Source: CAYNWH01 sp964400885
GTDB lineage: Bacteria; Patescibacteriota; Patescibacteriia; CAIXNZ01
Length of the DNA stretch: 64,000 nt
NCBI GenBank assembly: GCA_964400885.1
Contig: CAYNWH010000001.1
Location: 1-64,000 of the forward strand
Direction of reading: 5' to 3'
Shown piece after piece: positions 58,740 through 64,000 of this stretch (position 1 is the first letter of the stretch; each line of letters begins with the position of its first letter). Below the pieces are notes generated by a model. It ran no database searches. It was given only the letters and a program-made list of their open reading frames with translations, and had not been told where the DNA came from. The position numbers and the translations under genes were made by a program.

Positions 58740-58741
58740 TT

Positions 58742-59317
58742 TTATTTACTTAAAATTTTTAAACAAGCTTTAATTTTTTCTTCACTGCCTTTAATCTTGC
58801 TATCAATCTGGCGCAAAGCCAAACGCGCCTGATCAATAGTATAACCTAAACCGACTAAAGCGTCCAGCACATCAGCATCCTCTGATTGCTCGGATTTCTC
58901 CCCGACTAATTCAGTGTGTCCTTTAAACTTATTTTTTAATTCCAAAACAATTCTTTCTGCTGTTTTCTTGCCAATGCCAGAAACCTTAGTCAAAATTGAA
59001 GCATCGCCGCGAATAATAGCTGATTCAATTTCTTCAACCGTTGCCAAAGCTAAAACACCTAAGCCAGTTTTGGGCCCAATACCAGACACGCCAATTAATT
59101 TTTCAAATAAATTTAATTTTTCTCGGGAATCAAAGCCAAAAAGGTCTAAAGCATCTTCTCTGACATGCTGGTGAGTATAAAGTTCCAGTTCCTTGCCGAT
59201 TTTAACTTTACTTAAAATTTCACCAGCCACAAAAACTTTATAGCCAATGTCATTAACTATAACTTCAATATTACTTTCGCCGATATATGAAATTTTACCT
59301 TTTAAATATGAGATCAT
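58742..59317 (-). CDS. ruvA: Holliday junction DNA helicase subunit RuvA
   Basis: 191 residues. The OB fold (MISYLKGKISYIGESNIEV), the two helix-hairpin-helix motifs (LIGVSGIGPKTGLGVL and LTKVSGIGKKTAERIV), and the C-terminal domain III (LVGLGYTIDQARLAL) that contacts RuvB. It binds four-way junctions. Normal length. ruvB is not adjacent; a femX-like gene follows in the operon. No Shine-Dalgarno. Confidence 0.96.
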   Translation of the reverse strand: MISYLKGKISYIGESNIEVIVNDIGYKVFVAGEILSKVKIGKELELYTHQHVREDALDLFGFDSREKLNLFEKLIGVSGIGPKTGLGVLALATVEEIESAIIRGDASILTKVSGIGKKTAERIVLELKNKFKGHTELVGEKSEQSEDADVLDALVGLGYTIDQARLALRQIDSKIKGSEEKIKACLKILSK

Positions 59318-59415
59318 AATGGTAATTAGTAATTGAGTGATTGAGTAATTAGTGAATTGTTAGTTTTATCTAATTAATCTAATAGAAACAATTTCTTATC
59401 ACCAATCACCAATAA

Positions 59416-59499
59416 CTAATGACTAATAGCTTTACGAAGTATAGTCATTAAGGGTATTTCTTTATTTAAATTTAGCAAAATTGTCTTATCATGTCCATC
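59416..59499 (-). pseudogene. Duplicated 3' end of the U32 gene
   Basis: Read on the minus strand, 59499 to 59416 encodes DGHDKTILLNLNKEIPLMTI followed by LRKAISH and a stop. This matches the end of the U32 protein at 59575 (GGQDKTVLINLNKEIPVMSI, then LRKKK). It has no start codon and begins right at the palindromic element 59500-59540, so it is a fragment. Confidence 0.7.
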
Positions 59500-59540
59500 C
59501 TTCGACTCAGCACAGCGCTGTCATACTGAGCCTGTCGAAT
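59500..59540. repeat. Palindromic element (CCTTCGACTCAG type)
   Basis: TTCGACTCAG (59501-59510) and CTGAGCCTGTCGAA (59526-59539) form the outer arms, with CAGCGCTG inside. Related to the core at 17059-17101. It separates the U32 gene from the fragment of its own 3' end. Confidence 0.6.
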
Positions 59541-59574
59541 GTATAAGGTGCTGGGATTCGCTCAAGACAAGCCA

Positions 59575-60819
59575 TTATTTTTTCTTTCTTAAAATACTCA
59601 TCACTGGAATTTCTTTATTTAAGTTGATTAAGACAGTTTTATCTTGACCGCCATGAACTTCGGCTACGTACTCCTTTTTATCTAAATCATAAATCGTCGG
59701 AATCGACAATTTAAAATTATCTTTTTGGGGCGGGATAAATTCAATCTGATCGCCGACTTTAATGACATTATGGACTTTAACCTTATACTGCCATGCCCCT
59801 TTAACCATTTCTTTGCGTTCTAAAATTTCACCGCAAAATTCTAGATCCGGCCGCACATAAGGCGCATCATATTTCTGCATTTTCATCTTTTCAGTGCCGA
59901 AGTAAAATCCTGTTGTAAATTCCCTATTAGAAATTTTGTGTAGTTCCTTAAACAATTGAGTTGTTTTATTTTTTCGTAAATTTGTAGTTAAATTTGTAGA
60001 TTTGTAACAATCAATTGCCTGACGATAAATCTTCACCACATTAGCCAAATAAGAAATGCTTTTTGTCCGACCTTCGATTTTAAAATGCTTGACTCCGGCC
60101 TTTTCCATTTCAGCTAAATATTTTATCATGCAAAGATCCTTAGAACTTAAAATATAAGTGCCTAATTTATTTTCTTCAATTGGTATCAATTGTCCAGGCC
60201 GAGTTATCTCTTCTAGAAAAACACGATAGGCCCAGCGGCAAGGGTGAGCGCAATCGCCTAAATTAGCACTGCGCTTCATAAAATATGAGGATAAAAGACA
60301 GCGGCCAGAATAAGCCATGCACATAGCACCATGAATAAAGCATTCTAATTCTAGTTGTGGCACTTTCTTATGTATTTCCGCGATTTCTTTTAAACTTAAT
60401 TCTCGGGCTAAAATTATCCTTTTAATTCCTTGGCTTTGCCAAAATTTAGCTGACTGCCAATTAGTACAATTAGCTTGTGTGGAAAGATGCAAATCAATAT
60501 TTTTTAAATATTTTTTAGCTAAACTTAAAATACCAGGATCAGAAATGATTACGGCATCAGGCCTAATTTGATTTAAAAATTTTAAAACCTTTTCTACTTT
60601 TACCAAATGGCGATTATGAGCATAAATATTAACCGTGACATAAACTTTTTTGCCACGCAAATGCGCGTATTTAATTGCTTGTTTAAGTCTGATAGGCGTA
60701 AAATCATTGACTCGGGCGCGCAAACTAAAATCGGGCAGACCCAAATAAACTGCATCTGCCCCGAATTCTAAAGCATATTTTAATTTATTAAAATTGCCAA
60801 CAGGCGCTAATAATTCCAT
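59575..60819 (-). CDS. U32-family peptidase-like/RNA hydroxylation protein
   Basis: 414 residues. Begins MELLAPVGNFNKLKYALEFG with GADAVYLGLPDFSLRARV, the U32 N-terminus. The family signature is ELECFIHGAMCMAYSGRCLLS, with Cys clusters in NLGDCAHPCRWAY. A C-terminal beta domain (GEILERKEMVKGAWQ, IEFIPPQKDNF) completes it. U32 proteins such as TrhP and RlhA hydroxylate tRNA or 23S rRNA; which one this is cannot be said. No Shine-Dalgarno. A copy of its last codons lies downstream at 59416-59499. Confidence 0.92.
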   Translation of the reverse strand: MELLAPVGNFNKLKYALEFGADAVYLGLPDFSLRARVNDFTPIRLKQAIKYAHLRGKKVYVTVNIYAHNRHLVKVEKVLKFLNQIRPDAVIISDPGILSLAKKYLKNIDLHLSTQANCTNWQSAKFWQSQGIKRIILARELSLKEIAEIHKKVPQLELECFIHGAMCMAYSGRCLLSSYFMKRSANLGDCAHPCRWAYRVFLEEITRPGQLIPIEENKLGTYILSSKDLCMIKYLAEMEKAGVKHFKIEGRTKSISYLANVVKIYRQAIDCYKSTNLTTNLRKNKTTQLFKELHKISNREFTTGFYFGTEKMKMQKYDAPYVRPDLEFCGEILERKEMVKGAWQYKVKVHNVIKVGDQIEFIPPQKDNFKLSIPTIYDLDKKEYVAEVHGGQDKTVLINLNKEIPVMSILRKKK

Positions 60820-60832
60820 ATTATTTAGATAT

Positions 60833-60861
60833 TTGACAAATAATTATTATTTCTCTAAAAT
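60833..60861 (+). promoter_or_regulatory. Promoter of the Nudix-like gene
   Basis: TTGACA (60833-60838), 17-nt spacer ending CTC, TAAAAT (60856-60861). Confidence 0.7.
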
Positions 60862-60888
60862 AGGGGTAAGTTCCAAGGAGGTTAAAAA

Positions 60889-61362
60889 ATGGCTAAGAAA
60901 ACAACAAGAGGAGATGTAGTTCCTAAAAATTCTCAAAATTCAACAGGAAAGAAAAAATGCATCGTCTTAGGTTTTTTCTTTGACCAGGCAACAGATAAAA
61001 TTTTACTAGTTAAAACGCCTCAAGGGAAAATCTACTTGCCAGGCGGTTTGTCCAAATGCAACTCACAGCAAAGAAAAGAAAAATTGACAAGATACGTTTA
61101 TAAAAAAACGGGTCTGTGGGTCAAAACAACAGGCATCAGAGGTTCACGACTCCTGAAAAGCGGGAAAAAAATTATAATTTACGATTTGAGTCCGGCCTTG
61201 CCACCCCAAAAAACATGCTGGCAAAGGACCCCTGGTTATAAAGCTCTCTGGCTTTCGCCTCAAGAAATCCAGACTCATAGCCAGGTTACGCCGCGCATTA
61301 AAGAAATGATTATGGACTTTCTGTCCGATGATAACGTTGCCTCAATCAAAGGCATCGCTTAA
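60889..61362 (+). CDS. Nudix-fold protein with a degenerate Nudix box
   Basis: 157 residues, RBS AAGGAGG 8 nt before ATG. After a basic tail, the fold reads CIVLGFFFDQATDKILLVKT, then KIYLPGGLSKCNSQQRKEKL, then TRYVYKKTGLWVKT. This aligns with the Nudix box G-x5-E-x7-R-E-U-x-E-E-x-G-U at the glycines, but the catalytic REUxEE glutamates are replaced (TRYVYKKTG). It may be inactive as a hydrolase or bind nucleotides. Its own promoter and terminator flank it. Confident in the fold, not in any activity. Confidence 0.7.
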   Translation: MAKKTTRGDVVPKNSQNSTGKKKCIVLGFFFDQATDKILLVKTPQGKIYLPGGLSKCNSQQRKEKLTRYVYKKTGLWVKTTGIRGSRLLKSGKKIIIYDLSPALPPQKTCWQRTPGYKALWLSPQEIQTHSQVTPRIKEMIMDFLSDDNVASIKGIA

Positions 61363-61370
61363 GGAATCTT

Positions 61371-61405
61371 TTTATCACGCCTTTTACCAAAGGCGTGATT
61401 TTATT
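61371..61405. terminator. Bidirectional terminator between the Nudix-like gene and ileS
   Basis: Perfect stem ATCACGCCTTT / AAAGGCGTGAT (61374-61384 / 61389-61399) with TTTTATTTTTT on the plus strand and a T-rich side on the minus strand. Confidence 0.75.
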
Positions 61406-64000
61406 TTTTAATACTTATAAAAATCTTTTCACCATTAATACTCAATTCCTCCCGAGCATTACCTTCACTTAATTTCTTCGTTAATGTTGCAACTTTTAAT
61501 TCCGCACTGAACTTAGCCATAGTTACTTTCATCTCATCAGATTTAGTTTTATAAACTACTTCCACCATATCACCGATAGATAGACCCATTTCTTTACGCT
61601 TGGCATTAATCTGTCTGATCAGTTCCCTGGCATTACCTTCTAATTTCAAATTTTCATCTATGGTTATATCTAAACAAACTTTATAATTTTCATCTGTGCC
61701 TATTTTAAAATTATCACCTTTAGGAAATTCATCAGCAACTGCAATTTCCTTAACATTCACCTCATCTTTTATCAAAAAATACAAATCTTCTGGCAAAGAT
61801 TTTTTAGTTATATATAATTTAGCTAAAGGCTGCCTGATTTTTATGCCAGCTTCTGCTCTCAAAGCTAAAGATTGTTCAATGATTTTTCTAACTACATCCA
61901 TTTGTTCCAGCAACTGCAGGTCAATCAATTCAACTGCTGGCTCTGGCCAGTCTTCCAAATGTACGCTTTCTTTTACTCCTTTTAATTTCTGATAAATTTC
62001 ATCACTGACAAAAGGCATAAAAGGCGCACAAACTTTACATAAATTTAATAAAACATAATGCATAGCAGCCAAAGCTTGCTGTTTATCTTTCAAGTTATCG
62101 CCTTTAAAACGTTCCCGGCTTCTCCTTAAATACCACGTAGAAAGTTCATTAATAAATTCAGCAATTGGCCGACTGGCTCTAGTCAAGTCAAAATCATCCA
62201 TTTGTTTGGTTGTTTCTTTGATTAATAAATTCAATTTGGCCACGATCCAGCGATCTAAAATATTAACTAAATCTTTGGCTTTAAACTTCTTATCAAATTT
62301 AGCTGTATTTTCATAAAGAGCATAAAAACTATAAATATTATTTAAGAGCATGACTGTTTTGCGCAAAGTTTCTTCAACTAAACGGTCAGAAAAACGATAA
62401 TCCTCGCCAATCGGCGTAGAAGTTAACAAAAAATAACGTACCGCATCAACGCCCAGTTTATCAAACAAAATAGTGGGTTCAGTATAATTTTTTAATCTTT
62501 TAGAAAGTTTTTTCCCATCTTCAGCTAAAATCAAACCATTAACCACTACATTTTTAAAAGCTGGCTCATCAAATAAAGCTGTGCCCAAGACATGCAAAGT
62601 ATAAAACCAGCCGCGAGTCTGATCAAGCCCTTCAGCAATAAAATCAGCGGGAAAGCCAGATTCAAATTTAGCCTTATTCTCAAATGGGTAATGATATTGG
62701 GCATAAGGCATTGAGCCTGATTCAAACCAGCAGTCAAAAACCTCTTCAACTCTGTTCATTTCGCCGCCGCAATTACATTTAAATTTAATCTCATCAATAT
62801 AAGGCCGATGCAAATCTTTTATTGCTTCGTTTTCTAATTCTGCTCGGCTGCCTATAACTTTAACCTCTCCGCATTTTTCACATGTCCACACGGGTAAGGG
62901 AGCGCCCCAAAATCTGTTTCTGGAAATATTCCAATCCTTAACGCCTTCCAGCCAATTCCCAAAACGGCCTGTTTTTAAATGACCTGGCACCCAGCGAATG
63001 CCTTCATGCTTATTGCCATTAGGATCTTTTAATTTAACTGCCGAATTATTTCTAATTAATTTATCTTGAATAGCTGTGACTGCTACATACCAAGCATCAA
63101 GAGCATAATAGATCAAAGGACTGTCACAACGCCAGCAAAACGGATAATCATGCTCTATTTTTTCTTCCACGCCTGAAATTAAAATATTATTGTTTTTTAA
63201 ATATTCAATAATACCATCGTCAGCTTTTTTGACAAACTGGCCTGCCCAATCTTTAACTTCTGGCTTAAACTTGCCTTCTAAATCAACTGACATAATAATG
63301 GGCAAATTATTTTCCTCTCCGACTTTCATGTCATCTTCGCCAAAAGCTGGCGCAATATGCACGATACCAGTACCATCTTCAACTGAAACAAAATCAGCGC
63401 TGATCACATACCAAGCTTTTTTATCAATCTTATCAACATAATAATTAAATATTGGCTCATATTCCCAGCCGACTAATTCACTGCCTTTATAAACTTCAAC
63501 AATATCATAATTTTTGAAATATTTTTCTATAACATCTAAACGCGCTTTGGCTAAAATTAAAAATTGATTATCAACTTTAATTTTCACATAATCAATGCCT
63601 TTACCGACTGCCAAAGCAACATTAGCCGGCAAGGTCCAAGGCGTAGTAGTCCAGACCAAAAAATAAGTATCAGCTTCATCTTTTATTTTTACTTTTACAT
63701 AAATAGAGGGGTCGCTGGCTTTAGCATAACCAAGATTAACTTCAAAATTAGAAAGTGGCGTGCCGCAACGCGGACAATAAGGCGAAACGCGATAACCTTT
63801 GTAAATTAAACCCCTAGCAAATAATTCTTTAAAAGCCCACCAGACTGTTTCAATATATTCATTATCCATGGTCGCATACTGGTTTTCATAATTAGCCCAA
63901 CGTCCAATTCTCTTAAAAGTCTCCTTCCATTCATCAACGCAGCGAAAAACAGAAGCAGCGCAAGCTTCATTAAAAATTTTAATAGAATCATATTCAGTCC
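61401..64000 (-). CDS. ileS: Isoleucyl-tRNA synthetase (5' end outside the window)
   Basis: About 866 residues visible; the frame runs open to the window edge, where TEYDSIKIFNEACAASVFRC precedes the Met at 63869, so that Met is internal and the HIGH motif lies beyond 64000. Present: RWANYENQYATMDNEYIETV, the editing domain with VWTTTPWTLPANVALAVG, WNISRNRFWGAPLPVW, and the KMSKS loop as KLSKRLKNY. That loop is typical of the eukaryote-like IleS2 type, often mupirocin-resistant. It would charge the tRNA-Ile(UAU) encoded at 17118. Confidence 0.97.
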   Translation of the reverse strand, partial: TEYDSIKIFNEACAASVFRCVDEWKETFKRIGRWANYENQYATMDNEYIETVWWAFKELFARGLIYKGYRVSPYCPRCGTPLSNFEVNLGYAKASDPSIYVKVKIKDEADTYFLVWTTTPWTLPANVALAVGKGIDYVKIKVDNQFLILAKARLDVIEKYFKNYDIVEVYKGSELVGWEYEPIFNYYVDKIDKKAWYVISADFVSVEDGTGIVHIAPAFGEDDMKVGEENNLPIIMSVDLEGKFKPEVKDWAGQFVKKADDGIIEYLKNNNILISGVEEKIEHDYPFCWRCDSPLIYYALDAWYVAVTAIQDKLIRNNSAVKLKDPNGNKHEGIRWVPGHLKTGRFGNWLEGVKDWNISRNRFWGAPLPVWTCEKCGEVKVIGSRAELENEAIKDLHRPYIDEIKFKCNCGGEMNRVEEVFDCWFESGSMPYAQYHYPFENKAKFESGFPADFIAEGLDQTRGWFYTLHVLGTALFDEPAFKNVVVNGLILAEDGKKLSKRLKNYTEPTILFDKLGVDAVRYFLLTSTPIGEDYRFSDRLVEETLRKTVMLLNNIYSFYALYENTAKFDKKFKAKDLVNILDRWIVAKLNLLIKETTKQMDDFDLTRASRPIAEFINELSTWYLRRSRERFKGDNLKDKQQALAAMHYVLLNLCKVCAPFMPFVSDEIYQKLKGVKESVHLEDWPEPAVELIDLQLLEQMDVVRKIIEQSLALRAEAGIKIRQPLAKLYITKKSLPEDLYFLIKDEVNVKEIAVADEFPKGDNFKIGTDENYKVCLDITIDENLKLEGNARELIRQINAKRKEMGLSIGDMVEVVYKTKSDEMKVTMAKFSAELKVATLTKKLSEGNAREELSINGEKIFISIKK

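Noticed and set aside
63806..63991. Minus-strand 61-codon frame near the right end
   Set aside because: It is out of frame with ileS, whose protein is clearly continuous through this stretch to the window edge.
1..64000. CRISPR array, prophage or insertion sequence
   Set aside because: No regularly spaced direct repeats, cas genes, phage structural genes or transposase gene were seen; the palindromes carry no protein.

Overview
The window reads as part of a Patescibacteria (CPR) genome, most like the Parcubacteria group. The taxonomy is inference. It rests on an AT-rich background, the standard code (TGA is a stop where the NYN-domain gene and argS overlap), CPR-typical families (DUF4012, TrmB-like regulator, FemAB-like transferase, DHH phosphoesterase, four-subunit pyruvate:ferredoxin oxidoreductase, IleS with a KLSKR loop), no amino-acid or nucleotide biosynthesis genes, and tRNA genes without an encoded CCA. 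Three runs of exactly 100 N (2668-2767, 46248-46347, 57786-57885) are scaffold joins.

Layout: 1-15.3 kb is almost all minus strand: small proteins, an alpha/beta hydrolase, a secreted M23 peptidase cut by a gap, argS with a NYN gene, tyrS, a lipoprotein with a MopE-type motif, and valS. 15.4-27.5 kb is mixed: a DHH phosphoesterase, tRNA-Val(GAC), tRNA-Ile(UAU), queA, a small repeated-domain family, an orphan parB, cca, an RluA-family synthase, a P-loop kinase and rplS, then a minus-strand block of unknown small membrane and exported proteins and a TrmB-like regulator. 27.6-38.5 kb holds uvrA, a dsbA-like/porG-porD-porA-porB operon, secG, an anchored peptide-binding protein and RNase J. 38.6-46.2 kb is an island of exported proteins. 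46.3-64 kb holds trpS (partial), the RNase P RNA gene, a surface-polysaccharide cluster (polyprenyl-P sugar transferase and three GT4 enzymes), two anchored surface proteins, femX-like/ruvA, a U32 protein, a Nudix-like protein and ileS running off the end.

The most interesting signal is at 39.8-46.2 kb: four consecutive single-gene transcription units, each with a TTGACA-N17-TAAAAT-like promoter, a 150-190 nt AT-rich leader containing a conserved AGUAGC...GCUACU hairpin and an A-rich stretch before AAGGAGG, one GC-rich exported-protein gene, and its own terminator. The proteins form two paralogous pairs: OmpA-like proteins with a Cys/Gly C-terminal module, and lipoproteins with thrombospondin-type-3 calcium repeats.

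A second pattern runs through the window. About twenty small, exported or unrecognised genes (plus parB) have a strong AAGGAGG ribosome-binding site, while nearly all housekeeping genes have none. Intergenic regions also carry many nested palindromes, some placed in terminator loops, in a tRNA-Val remnant or just upstream of -35 boxes.
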